DNA of 64,000 bases, taken from contig NC_092365.1 of the NCBI RefSeq assembly GCF_030848805.1, forward strand, positions 15,588,486 through 15,652,485. The letters are read 5' to 3'. Shown piece by piece: positions 38,301-53,300 of this stretch. This DNA comes from Temnothorax longispinosus. Taxonomy: Eukaryota; Arthropoda; Insecta; Hymenoptera; Formicidae. Made by a program: the position numbers and the translations under genes. The notes under the pieces are model-generated. The model did no database searches and was not told the DNA's origin. It was given only the letters and a program-made list of their open reading frames with translations. Numbering within the stretch: position 1 is the stretch's first letter; each line of letters opens with the position of its first letter.

Positions 38301-41300
38301 GGGCATTGGAAAGTATATTCCCACTTGACATGTTTCACCAACTTCTCTTCCGCTCACAAAACTCTTCAATCCGCGCCATGTCGACGTAATCCTCCGAGCA
38401 ACTTTGAGAAAAATATTAAGAAACTCTGATGCAGTTTTTTTCCAGAATCTTTGCTATATAGAACCTCATTTATAACGTCTTGTGCATCATCGCGTCCCGA
38501 TATAAAATCTGGTGTGTTCAATTTTCTTGCGATTTTCCCAAAGTTTCTCGGAAAGTTGGACGAAAGTCAGAGCTAGTCAGTTCAATCTGTTTTCTTTACA
38601 TAAAAAATGTAAAGGAAAATAATATGTCATGTGCGTTTTTCTTTCTCTGACAAAAATAATTAAAAAATAAATATAAAAGTGACATGAAAAATAAATAAAA
38701 TCATAAAAGATCAAGTATTATGTTAAATATCAAATAACTATAATTTTAGTAGCGAACAGCAGATTACGTCGAAAGCAAATTTGGAGTTTAATTAATTTTG
38801 CGAAGGCAAAGGCAAAAAAAGGACTGAAAAATTCACGATCAGATGACCGACAAATATTATGCAGGAGGTTGAATTTTCCTAAATAACTGAACGGTACGAT
38901 TCGCACTTTGCGATCGTTCTAAATCACAACATCACGATATACATCAGTAAATAAAAACTTAACGTCGTTAATAAAAGTAATAATTTATAGTCTCGAAACC
39001 TTCGAGCAGCATTTTTGCCGGACTACATCGTCGATTGTGCTGCTATTAAAAAATTAATTAAGATACCGAGTAAAATCATGACGCGTTTCTCTTCCTCCAA
39101 CGACTTGCCGCTTACGAGAAAGGAGAAGAAAGGAGACACAATGGTGGTCTATAAACCGGAAGACCGACTCGGGAAGGAAGTAACTGCGATAAATAAAAGA
39201 GGAACACCCCATAGTGCACGTTGCGACTGTTCCGTGACACGATAAAACGCTTTCGCAACCTTGAGACGCGAGAGATTCCATTACAGGAAGCCGCGCATTT
39301 CCACTTGCAAAATGCCTTTGACAGCGAGCTTCAATCGAATACCTGCAAAAGTACCGGTACATAAATGACGCTGAAAAGAAGTTTCTTCTCAGGTGATATA
39401 AACACTCTGAGATCACCCGGTACGTGCTCGTTCTACGTAAACTGACACATGATGCGCGCTGAAATTTATTGTTCGTGCCAAATCGATGCTGACAAAACTT
39501 ACCAGTTAATTAATGAGTTAATTTATCAATGTGCGGCATCGACGCATCGATTACTCCGACGATTAAACTTTTCGACAGAGATTACGCTGATTAGGTGTAA
39601 CTGAATTTCGTAATACATCCTGCAAAGATATCGTGAACAACACAGGGAGACACCGAGGACCACGCATGCGAATATGCCGTCACATATTACGAAATTCAAT
39701 TACATCCAATCGATTAATTAAAACGAAGTAAATGCTTATCGCGCCAACGATTCCCGTTAAGCATTTCGGCGTCGCCGCTCAATTTCGGATCCCGGCGACG
39801 GAAATGCACGAGCATCGTGATAGGCGAGAATAAACTCTTGTACGCGGTGATCCAATCAATACCAACGCCAGTTAAATTACAACCCGGCAATGGAACTCGA
39901 AATCCGGCATGCAGAAAAATCCATTTTCTTTGTTCCTAAAAATATGGCCCATTTCTCACTGAACTAAAATTAGAGTGTCGCCATTCTTATCTTTCTGGTA
40001 AAATCGTTCCAATGATCTATAACTATTAGAAATTACAAATTTTATCAGAACAAAGGGAGCTTCGGTATCAGCTAGTATCGAGAGCAATAATTAACGGGTA
40101 ACACGAATTATTAATCAGCAGGAATTCGCGCCATCCAAGATGTATGGCTAATCGAGTTTGTAAGTAGTAATAAATTAGTACTTTATTAAATGTCGTCTCT
40201 GCCGCCCACGAAATATTTGCTGCATCATTCCTACTCGGCGTTTGGTAAATTTATTGCGTGCGGCAAATGTGTCTCCTTGAGCTCGTTTCACCAGCTCGCC
40301 CCGGCGTGGTGAACTCATTGTCCGCGCGACTGAATAGACCTCTCGAAGGAGAAATTGCAACGCTAATTAATGGTATATCGACGATCCATTAAGTACAACC
40401 AAAACTCGATTAGCTCTTCTACGAACCAGACGAAACTTCCATACACACGGCCCGGCGAGTTGCGCAAGCTTTCTCACTTGTTTGCTCCCTTAGTTTGTTC
40501 CCTTGTATTACGCTGTTGCCTGTTACACACGAGCGAATTGCTGCGCGTACCTTATCTTTTTCTCAATACTTCCTCGTATATCACGGTTGAAAGAATAATG
40601 ATATAACACAGAGAGCGCCGTATATGTAAAATTCAAATAACAAACGCCAGTAAAATAACAGTAAAATACTGCCACCATAGCTTAAGCTGCCCATTCAGCA
40701 AAACACCTCGTATAAAGTAAACGTTGATATACGTTGTTAAATTTACAAGGAAATTTAAACACGGAAATATAAACAGTCATAAAAAATTTAAAGTACAAAA
40801 TGTGAGAAACAAATTTATATTGTTATAAGTGTATGTACATATAAAACAGGTAAACTATTTGTATCACAAAAATGCTGGTGACTCTAAATAAGACGCGAAT
40901 ACAAATAATTAATAAGAAATTTTCAAAGACCGAATTATAGCGATACTTCTAAAACAAACGCGATTTGTATGATATACTGCAGATAATGTCTGCAGCTCTA
41001 AATGAGTTTTCGGAATAAAAACAGCGACACTATTGGCGACTCGTTTAGTCACACGAGACAGAACTTTGTTATTCGTTCGATCCAGTGCAACTTTCGACTC
41101 CGTACATGATTGTTCATTCAACTTCCAGAAACGATTCACAGGGTGTGTATATAACGATATTGTACCGAAGCGTTATTGGGTCATCATGTTCCCACAATGT
41201 CACAGTTTCGTGGAAGACCGTAACTATAGTTATAGTCTTCCACGTATATTGGCCGTATTGCCAGCGTTGGTCATTTTCCACGTGGCACGACCTACGGAAA

Positions 41301-44300
41301 ATAATGATTGTCCTTCGTGCGTCGTGACGACAGGACAATTTGTTTCGTTCCATGATAGGGGATCAAAAACACAATCACCGGGTCGACGATGAAAACACGA
41401 AGGGTCTCGTAAGAAAGTGCGCGAATTCTCCTTTCGTGTCGCACGAGCAATGTGCGGGCGACAAATTAACTAGAGAGAAAAAGAAGAAAAGGTGCGTTAC
41501 GCTAATATTCGTTCGATAAAATGTGCTTTAATATTTAACAAAAAATAGTTTTCGTGACTTGTTTAGTTAAAAGTGCTTTATTAAGCAAAATGCTGTAATG
41601 TGGAAGAGAGAGTCGATATACGTCTACCTCTCCGAGTCACAAGGCCAAGTGTAATTATAATTTCGTGCTGCCATTATCGACAATACAGATGGCGATAAAG
41701 TTTTGTAATATTACAAACTGTAACTTGTTGCATTGTGTAATTAGAAATGCAAGGACGCCTACTGGTGCGATTATTAACATGTCTCGTGATCGTCTTTTGA
41801 CGACCGCGATTCATTTAATTAGTAATATGCATTTTGCGCATTTATTCGCATCTGCCTATACAAACTCGCACAAGTTTGCGGAACTTGTTATATCATTATA
41901 ATAAATCTGATTATTTGTTACATTTGTACATTAATTATGACATTTATGACAAACTCAAATTGCAAGTGAATAATGATATAGAGCGTTTTGTTAATTCACT
42001 ATAATTTTTTAAAAGAATGGCTAACAAAATATAATTTATAGAGATCACAACGTTTTCTCTATCCATAAACTTGGAAATTAAAAAATAATTGCGATAAAAT
42101 AGACAAATCTTATGATTCAGTTCATTTTAAAGAGATATAAATTTTAAGTGATTGCCGTTAATTACCAAGCATTTAATATTGTATTAATATCATAAAGATA
42201 AGGAATATAAACAATTAAAAAGTTAAATCAAATAATCTCTGATTAAGGAAAGCAATAAGTTACGATAGCATTTCAAATATTTTATAAAGTTTTAGGGTAA
42301 AATTTTGACATTTTGCAGATTTTCTGTGTAATATCTCAATGTACGCTGCAATTAAGCGCAAATTATCACGGATATTACGTTTGTCTCCAAATATGAGCAA
42401 CGAAATATGTTCAGTGTTTCACAAGCTTTATAAGCATGTTGTGTAAAGGCTAGTTTATGAGAAAATCATATCTCGTCGCAATTTGCAGTGAAAGTTTCGT
42501 CCAGACTCGTTATATATGACTAGTACCTTGTTTCTGCTCTCTCCAATTTTATTTCTCTGTGAAGTTGACCGCGTCGACTCGAGGTCTGGCTTTCTTGGAC
42601 ATGTTTTCTTTGGACGCAAACAAGAAATATTATAAAAGTTTTATTTATGCGCTTGCCATGATAAAACATATGTATGCGTATGCGATAACTTATATGTTTG
42701 ATAATCAACCGTTGGATGTTTCTCGCGTATCCTCATCGCTCGTGGAAACATAAATCGTTGGTACATTGTACATTAAACAGCTTTATTTGAAGACTCACAA
42801 TGCTAGAGGTTAATCCCGGATTTGCAAAAACGCAGGTATGTTTTGGAGTGAGTGGTTGAAAAAAAATTGAAAAAGAACTACGAAGTGAAATCATAACCAG
42901 AAAAATTTATAAAAATGCAATCTCTACTGACAAGAACTGACTTTTTCTATGAATAACCATTACGTTCTTAACACTGCAACTGTACACTCTTTTTCGGCCC
43001 ACTAATGGTATATAGGGGCGTTTACCGTCACGTAAAGGTTTCCACATATTTCACATTTGTAGCACAACACTAACTAGAGGGATACTCCGTGGATAGATAA
43101 GCGGATCCACCAGCCACGTGTTGTCTCACGAATATGACATGTGTGGACACCTTCACATGACGATTATCGTATAAGCTTCAAACGGTGTATATTTCATCAT
43201 ACATAATATGCATTAATAATTTTTTGACTCGTGTTATCATCAACCAGTTTTCATCAGCTGTGAAAATAATTTCAGATGAAGATTGCTGCTATTCGCTATG
43301 TATGTATATTTGAAAAAAAAAAAAAACATTAAAAAATAAGTTTTGGCTATTTAACGAGGATCATAAATTCTGTGAAAATTTATATGTTTTAAGTGCATAC
43401 AATCATAATGTAATAAAATAATTTCCCATTTATTAATTTTTTCATGTTATAGTTTCCGAATATTTACAGACGAAAACTTTCAAATAAAACACATTTTATT
43501 TCATTTACAAAATTTGTTTTGTCAAAATTAGTAATCAGAATTTTACAACAAAATTCTGTTTGTTTCTAACAAATATACCACAAGGTCTCTGATAGCTGTT
43601 ATAAGCGGTTTACGAACTGTTTGCAATACCAAACGTTCCAATCCAATTGCATATTAATATGCACCATGTGTAACCCGTATAATTACTAGAATATAAATGA
43701 CGTCTAAACTTAAATGTAATAATGAACTTAAATGTAATAATGAAGATTTATCGATATCTGTGTTGGAATAATGTGATTCTTATCAAATAACTGGATTCTC
43801 GAAGTCAATAAGAGTAAAGTTTCATCCGCTACTTTGTGCTTGCCAATTCCGAGTCTATATCTGTTTGAGTAGAATGCCCTCAAAGTGCTTAATCTTCTCT
43901 AAGGATTTTACGCAGACCTATACGTGTTCGTTAACGTTCCATTTACCACGATAATTTTCAAAATTAGATTTTCAACTATTCGATGTTGCCATAGAAGTAA
44001 GATGCAATACATACAAAAATAACCTCTTAAATTTTTAACATTGAATTCACGTAAAAAATGCAAACATTTTACACATCAAAATTTCGAGTTAAAAAATTTA
44101 GATTTAGTTTATTGCAGAAATAATAGGGGTATTCAAATAAGTTAGAGTTTAACGGTTTGACAGGTTATGTCGGGTTAAAGTCGGGTAAAAAGTTAATTTT
44201 TACACTTTTAACCCAAAGATTAATGTGATAGGTTAATGTGTCACTTATGTATTTTGCATAACCTTAAAGAGTAGCGCGCCCAAAGTTAATTAATTAACTT

Positions 44301-47300
44301 TTTACTCGACTTTAACCCGACATAACCTGTCAAACCGTTAAACTTTAACTTATTTGATACCCCTAATATTATATAAAATAATTTGAGAAATGTTATCAAA
44401 TTTTCTTCTACCTTTTATTCACGAGAATTTCCGATGCAAATAAAGTCAGAAGAATAAAGAGAGTCTCGGTGCATCCTTGAATTAATACAAACTAGTAGAG
44501 AGACAGATGCTTTATTTTCGTTGAAAAAGAACCCGTTCAACTCCTTTATTACATGCCACTGGCATAGTCCTCATCCGCATAATATATTTTCACAACTGCG
44601 CAAACGAAACGGAATTTCTCTATTGAAAGAAAAATAGCAAAACAGAACAAAGGGCGAAAGAAATCCAGAGGAAAAACTCTCACGAAAAATTCGTCATACT
44701 CTCATGCTCATACAGGCACTAATTTAACGTAACACGAAAGCGTTTAATAAATCGCGATAATTCTAAAAGATGTACGATTGCAGTGAACACTCGGCGAGAT
44801 GTGTTATCCCTCGCGAGAGATGCTATAGCAACTGTACATGCTTTTCATTACCACGCCACATTTCTATTAAGTACTGTTAATACAGTACGGCTGATCGAAG
44901 ACTTGGTAGCGCCGGCGGTAAAACCGTGGGCGGAAAATTATTACTAAGGTAAAATCCGCGGGAGTTTTCCGAGTTCCTTCCGCGCTTTTAATTAGCCCGA
45001 TAGTAATCACGCAGAGCCGATGCGGCTCGTTAAATTCTTAACGCGGCAGCCAGCAGTGAGAAACTTCCTGAAACACCTTCAGTCTTCATATACCGGTCTC
45101 TCGGACAGTCGCAATAACCGTGACCTTTGCGAGACGTTCCGTCGCAGAGCGAGAGGAACTTCAAGGTGTTTCCCCGAGTCGTCGGGGATTCGCGCAAGCA
45201 ACTCTCTTTGTGTAAAGGTCGGATTATTCCGAGCGTAAGCAGAGTGCGAAAACGAAGCGCGATAGAGTGACTTTATCGCGAGCAAAAGATGAAAGAGAGA
45301 CAGTTTTCCCGGCGATGGGGTAACACTTTGAATACTGATAACACTTGAGTTCGTGAGTTTTACGCGAAAGACGGGGAAAAGACTGATGTTATTTTATATT
45401 CTGTATAGAGAAAATTTTTTTAAAAAAGGATCGGCGTTAATGTTTTCTCAACAGCGATCGATTCCGCTCTTCAACTGCACTTTAATATATGACTAGGAAA
45501 GAGTTGGACACTCCAGAGTGTTCATTGTGTTTTAATACATTAGTGGCGCGGGGTGTGGCAAAATCAAATATTTTGCAACGGACATTTCTCAAACGTTATC
45601 ATGCAAGGAGTGTCTAATTAGATTTCTTAAAATATATACTGAATTTATAAATTTCTATAATTTATTATGAGAATTAATGTATAAATTTATATCGATATTA
45701 ATTCATTATCAAAAGGATAACATTTTGTATTATAGCAATTATACCGCTACTCATTACGAAAAGAAGAAAACGTGTTAAACGTCGAAATCGAATTGTCGAA
45801 CGTGGATTTTTCTAATAAATGATTGGGCTATCATAAAAGGACGCGCAATAGACGGCTTCGATCAAAGAGAAAGCGGAAAAAGAGGAAGAAAAAACATGGC
45901 GCGCGAGACGGAAAAATTATTTGTGTCTCTCGCGGGATAACATCAAAGCGTGGCGCAGCGTGAGGGCAAATCGATGCTATTATGAAACTCGGCTGAATTG
46001 TGTTGGCGGCGCTGCCACGTTGAGAGTTGAGATTACGCTGTCGTATTATAGCACGAAATCGATGAATCGACGACATGACGCGGTCTTTTTTGTTCTCAAT
46101 GGTCCCGCAACGCGACGCGATAGCAAAAAAGCTAGTGTATGAGCCGTTTAAAATTTTGGCACGTATTCAGAAATATCATTTCCAATTTCTTTCTCTAACA
46201 AGAAGATCAATTTATATATCTGGCGCGACGTAACGTGCACTTGAATTTTCTGCAAGAACTCCAGAGAATCGCTTCTACTTCTTGTATATAATAGATCAAA
46301 GTAAAAATCGTCTTACTGATCTGACTTCTCCTTTTTAATAATTGAGATAGAAAAGAGACTTCAAATAGTATAACAACAAAATTTCGAGAGTTTTCGGAGT
46401 AGTTACTCGATTATTTTCCATTTCTTACGATTATGTCTACAATATGTCTGTTATGGAATTATCGAAGGAAATTTTGCGGTTGTGCAAGCAAGACCAGGAA
46501 ATTTCGGGCGCACCGATAGACGATCGCAGCGAAAAAACATCCGCGTGGCATGCAAAGGTTGCGTCCGTATGCACGTGGGCGGCACCCAAGTAGGTCAGAC
46601 TCTGTCCTGACCCAGATGATTGCAACTGCGTGACGTCATGACCAACCTCCCTTAATCTCCCTCTCGCCCGCCCTCGTCAAAGTGCGGGGCCGCGTTAAGC
46701 ACCTTGGCCAAGGTGGCTACTCGTCGCCTCTTTCGCGTCTCGTCTTCCGGAAGCCCTCCGGGATCATCTCAATGAAAGCTCCAGGACGGCAGATTAGGAT
46801 ATACGTGCCCTACGCGAGAGCTTGCGCCTTTCACGCCGCACGTGGACGCGATAATTACGCGAATAATTATACACGGTACACCGTAACGGCGCATTGCAAG
46901 CGAGTCGACTGTAAATCACGCAGTTATTTTCAACGCATGCGTCCGCTATTTCTCGTTGACGTTACACCGAAACGACGAACACACTCGAAATTGCGCCACG
47001 TACGCAATCGTAAAATTCGTGGCGATCGATCGTTATCACGAGTTGTTTTATTTTTCAGGACGGTGTATCAATCACGAATGTTTGCTATATAGAGAATGCG
47101 GTGATAGTATAGCGATTTAAGCAAACGGCTATAAACAGCGTAGAATGGCCGTAGATTATTACTTGTCAGATATTAGATATTCTTTCTGCAACTGACTGTG
47201 CTAATATGTACATTTATCTAATTGAACATTTTAAGTTAAACACAGATATTGAAGGGATATTTTTCTCGCAATATTACCCACAAATAATAATATTGACAGC

Positions 47301-50300
47301 AAAATTTTACTCAAGTTTTCTTCAGTTAAAAAAGAAAAGCTAAAAAAGTTTTTAAAAACTTGGTCAATTTTTATTTTCTTTTTATTCCTATAAAATTGTA
47401 TTTTGTTATAGATAAAAATATTATTAAACATAAAAGATGATATACATAATTTATCTATTATAGCGTAGTAATTTGTTTACCAATTTTAATTGAGAAAATG
47501 TATGTTTATCGATAAATTAATATATTCATGCAGGTTCGGCATACTCATATTTCGTTACCTATATAGTTACTGTAATTCAACTCCAACTTCATCAAACTAC
47601 CCGTAACATCCAAGGCGATAGAGTTGTAACCTTCTGAACATGCATGTATATCGCAAAGATGTTTGCAGAGTCCAGAGTTACATCTGTACGAAGTAAACTT
47701 ATACGATTCGACAAGCAAGCGGGTATCCTGGTTTCCAACGCCGCGCAAACTATAAACGATTTTCGTCACCGAACTAGGCCGGGATCGTGCAATTAATTCA
47801 AGCGTATCTGTCTCCGGCTGCGAAACGCCCGAGCACAAGACTCGGCTTTTAGTACAGCACAAGACATGAACTACATTTCCGTAAAATTTAAGATGTTCTC
47901 CACTGCCGTTACATCCGTCATATGCCCGAAGCGTCAACGCCGGATGTTTATTACCCATCCGTTGCGCGCGCGGAGCATGCGGAAAGCGGACACCTGCATA
48001 TCCCGTGGAATGGAATTCATCAACGCGGTATTAAGTAGCTGATTTATATTCTCGATCGAGTTTCTACGATGTTACCTTATTAAAAGTGACGTAATATGAA
48101 TACGAGACACGGATGCAATTTTTTATGCCGCGCGGAAGAAGATTCTATATCGGAGTGTCGAAAAAAAGTGTACGTTCTTTCATAAAGAGAATGTTACCAG
48201 CTGGTAATCGCCGGTACGCATCTGGTAATCGCGCTGTTGGAGTAATCGTAAGGAGTAGTCATTACCTTGGAAGTGAACATCGACAAGAAGATTCTCAACA
48301 CCCTTCTTCTCGTATCTCCTCGTGTATTCTCACTCGTAAGATAAAACATCTTCCACTTGTAGAAATCATTCCGCGGAGATCACTTTGTTACGCGCTTGGA
48401 ACTGACCATTTTTCAATGTCGTCCTGTTTGAATCATTCCCTTCGGTTGGAGACTACAATGGTTTCATTAATCAAAAATACCATCAACGTGGGGAGCAGAT
48501 GCGTACTCGTGTAAATTTCACGTTTTCGTAACGTTCAATTTCAATAGTTAACGCTTATACGCGGTTATTACCGCGGCTGTATCGATCTGCCTATCTCGAT
48601 TGGTCGATCACGTATGATGATAACTTACGTGAAATGAGATGAAACAAACGATTATCGAGTCCTGTATTACTGGACACATAGCAGAGGCCGTACCGAACGC
48701 CAGGATGTTCGACACGGTCCTTGTGTATTTGCATAATACATCAATCGGATATACGAGCGCCACCAGTAAAGAGCTTGCATACGACATTTCGTGATGCACC
48801 GAACAAATTACTAAGGGTGCGTTCCGTTTCATGCATGATGCGCGTAATGCATAATTTATCCTTGTTGTTCACTAAATATTAAACAAAGATAAGTGATGCA
48901 TATTATGCGCATCATGCGTGAAACGGAACGCACCCATATAGTATGCGCCAATAATGCGCATACGTCGCTTACATCTCATTCGCATCGGCTGATTGCGAAT
49001 GTGCGCGAAAATTAATGCCGGTATTTTTAAAACAAATACTGACGATGGTCAGTATTATTTACACTGATAATAGTGAGCATATTTTTTTATACAAGTGTTA
49101 ATAGCTATCAATATTGTTCGTATAATTAATGAGAACGACTGATACTCTTTGTATAAGTATCGATAATGATCGATACGTTCGAATACCGATAATAGTCGAT
49201 ACTCTCCTTGCGAGTTGCTAATAACATTTATTGCTCTACACACAAATATTAACAGCGATATATATAACTTCCACAAATCATGCTAGCGGCAAGTAATCGG
49301 ATAATTTCGAACGTTCGTAAAAAAATATATTAAGCACACTCTCAGTATCTCCACCTCCGATCGATCTACCTCGTTGGCACCTCGCGTAGGTCGAAGGGGT
49401 ATTCTACGCGGTCGATACTCGCTATGTTTGCACGGCCTCGTTTCTGATTCCTCATTGTTCCCACAAGCTTCAGCTCTGCCATTCTTTTACACGGACACGA
49501 CTTAAGTTTTTCGATTTGCAGATAAGACGATAATGCGATATCTTGCGTTTTATATATGCTTGCGAACTATTCGAAGTTTTATATCGATATAGGCTAAAGA
49601 TATTTATAACCACAGTTATAGATGTCGAGCAATTAATTTCATATTCGTGACAGAGGGTGAAAATTATCATTCGACCCTTGAAAGGATCCCACGGGGATAT
49701 GATAGTCCCTCATTGACGTGTTTTAACGAGTATGAAATTGACTCTCCCTCTTTCTCTCTCTAGTGGAAATTAGGGTGAATTAAACATTTAATTGCTAACG
49801 ATAATAATTGTTTACGCTTGATAAAAAACTTGATAATCGTCTTAAAGACTAAACTTTAGACAAAAATCAATTGGACAAATTAGAATGTATAAGAGAGAGA
49901 GAGACTATATATAAATTGTATTAAAAAAACATATATTATAATTATGCAATTCTGTCTCGATTAGATTTCAAATTTTAACGCAGTTTAACCTTTCACCTGA
50001 TTGTCTGTTTCACGCGTATGATGAAAAGGGACGAAATACATAACGCGAATATAACGCGTGCATTACTCTATTATCTCTCGTGGGACGGACACGATCTCGC
50101 CTTAATGTCATTAAAACTACACGCTTGGTCTCTGTGCTCAAGCAAATTCCCGACAGCGTGCAGCGTACGGTAACTCTAATGGTCGTTACTATTTGCGGTC
50201 AAAGTTAAATTTGGATATTCTTGACGACGAGGCATGTGCATCCGTTGTTAGTTAGTCCTTGTTTAGGCTGTCCGTCCTGTTCAAATTTACAGTGCAAATG

Positions 50301-53300
50301 CATAACGCGATTCGCCTCGTATAGAAACACACTCTTGACACACAATTTTTAAATACCCTTTCTTTTTCTTGATAGAAATATACATGATAGAAATTAAGTG
50401 CATTTAAAAATATATATTGAAGAAAATGGAAGAAATCACAAAAAATAATAAATTCTATAATTAAAAAAACGCTATCAAGATATACCTACAATCAATATCA
50501 TTACATAAGGCAAATAAGAGCAACACGCCGTTATTATTTCATATCTCTCGCTTTAAAAACGGCGCGTTGCTTTCTTGCCTTATATAATGATATATATACA
50601 ATATATATAAATTCATAAATTCTAATTTATCGCTATTTTTTTTAATACATAGAACGAATGAATATCGGATGGTAATAAAATGCGCGATTGGATATCTGTG
50701 CAACTAAGATCGTTTCGAGTTGTTCATCTCCTAAAATGCCTATATGTAGGCTGCAATAATCAGTTGCGGTCAAAGCATCATCGCCGCAAACCAATATCAA
50801 CGGTACCATCCATATATTCTCAGTTATCGTATCCTGTTGGTCCGGTAGATCAATATAAACTATGTGTTGATTAATAATGTATATCCAGTTTATATTACGT
50901 GCACATGTAAACTGAAAATGTGTCGTCAAAATTTAAAACTCGTGATATATATTATGACACATAAATTTCACTGTCACTCCCGTGAATTTCTATAGATAAT
51001 ATTCGCATTCAATTCCTGGAAAAGTGACATAAATAATGAGAATTATTAATTATAATTTACCAGTCAACATCAAACATCATAGTTAAATTATATAACATCT
51101 AGAGTTTCTCTACATTAATAATGTAAAGAGCCCTAGAAGTTTCATATCAATTATTTAATATCAAGCACCCGCTGCCGCGAATATCCATTCCAACTCATTC
51201 CCCGCGATAACTCATCAAGGAAATATATGACTTCGACACATTAGCTCGCCCTGCATATCGCGGATTCCAGTCGCGCTGACAAAATCCGCGTGACCTCAAC
51301 TAATTTGATTCGAGCCTGCGAAACGCCCCGAACGAGTGCGATCTCATCGCAGTTTAATTAATGTCAAGCACGACGCAAAATAAAAGCGAGCGGCCAAAGG
51401 CGCTTTCGCTCGTGGAGAAGCGTCTCGCGTTTTCAAGTTCAAGGCTGCGCTCGGAAAGCCAGCAGCGGCGCAGTTGCCGACTGCAACCGGGGTTCCGTTC
51501 CCCTTACGAGACACCTGTCAGCACAGCGCGCCCCGCCGATGGACATACAGAGAGAAGCTCACACACGGCGCGGAGAGACCTTTACACGGCCCGTAAAACA
51601 GTGTTATACAGGCGACAGCAAACTGGGACGCGGTTACATTTGCCTCGACACGAGGATGACTCGGTGCACCAGGACGGTAATAATGGAGGAAAAAAAAAGA
51701 ACGACGGCGTTTATCGGAACGCGGATGTAATGGGCAGCAACAGTTTTGACTTTATACCGCGCGATGAATCAATACATAGATTTGACGAGCGAAAGCCAAT
51801 CAGCGAAAAAGGTTCCGTTGATTACGGATTTACGTCGAAAGATATCGGCAATTTAATACACGTTCGAAAAAAAGACGAGCAATTCTCATGCTGTATAATT
51901 CTGCTGTAAACTGGAGAAAAATCCGATAAACGTTTTATAATACAATTCACGGAAATTCACGGTAATTCAACCGAGAAATCGAGCCGAGCAATAAATGCGA
52001 CGGGGACGCAGTGTATCGAGTTGACGTAATTACATTTCGGTTATGCTGAGAGAAATTTTCCATTCAACGACGCAAATATTTTCGGAAAAGACATCTCGCG
52101 TGTCGAGTTCCGCGCTACGTACTGCCCGGCGAGCACCTCTGGAGTACGCAAGCTTTATAAATTATTCATGAAATATTCGTAGACGCAATCGAATTCCTCG
52201 ACTGTCGCGCGCGGTTCCACGTTTAAAGTGACATTATTTCGCACGTGTGGAGACGAGAAGAGACATAGTGGCGAAAAGTAAAACGAGTTATTTGCAGATG
52301 CAAATTGTTGACGAGTTGACCTTCCGAAAAAAACTCCCTGTCAGACTGGTCACTTGCAGCTTGCAGATTATCGATTTTATTAATGCGAAAGCTCGATATG
52401 TAAATTGGATTACACTTACGTACTTTTGCCTCGATCCGCGAATGACGAACTAATGACCGAATTAACGGAATTTGCTTAAAGTAGTCATATCATGGAAATC
52501 ATCTTCATACAGTTCGTTGCATAGATTAAAATAGAGACTTCGTCGGATGTCGCAAAAATTAACAGAAAATTTTCACACAAATTTTTACGATATTTTTAAA
52601 ATTGAGAAAGATTCGCAATTTCGTTCTCTGAAATTGCATACCTAATCGTACACGTAGCTGCTTATACAAATACAATTCAAACGCAAATTGTAATAAAAGT
52701 GTAGTCAATCTGTATTTAACAATTCTGCTTGAGATTACTGTTAATACAAAATGCGCAGAAGCTACATGAATGATTAAACATTGGCACCAATCCTCCAGCA
52801 AACAGTAGATTGCTCGTGAATTATATTTTGACAGAAAAATCCAACAAACTGAGAAACGAGCTGGAAAATGAGAAAATAATAATAAAAGAAAAGTAACCGC
52901 CCTGACGGTACCCGACGTTAAAGGGGTTGACAAGAAATTTGCGTCGCGGCATAATTTTGTAAGATTATTACAGCCAGGTAATTTACTTTTGCTTTCATTT
53001 TAGCGCTAAGAAATCACTGAAATGTTATGAAACTGGCTATTTCCAGCAAACGAAGTCTCTTCCGATGATGCGCACGGCATTTTCTCGCAAAGTTCGAAAT
53101 TTCATCACCACGACTAATTTGTTTCATTAAACTTTAAAATAATAATCATATTTTCTTTTTTTATAATTAGCCTTTATAATGAAGAGATGAAACTTTATAA
53201 ACAGAAAAAATTCCGACTGATTTCTTCTGCAGTTAAATGTCTGACAAAGGAATTTTGCAAAAAAGATTATCGGCGCATCCACTGATCCTACGATTTGCCT

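Noticed and set aside
46682..47092. 136-codon plus-strand open frame in the GC-rich block
   Set aside because: Basic, no family resemblance, overlaps the palindromic motif cluster; likely fortuitous.
51361..51909. 182-codon plus-strand open frame
   Set aside because: Low-complexity, Arg/Ser-rich, no domain, in a GC-richer patch; a frame of this length is roughly expected once by chance in a window this size.
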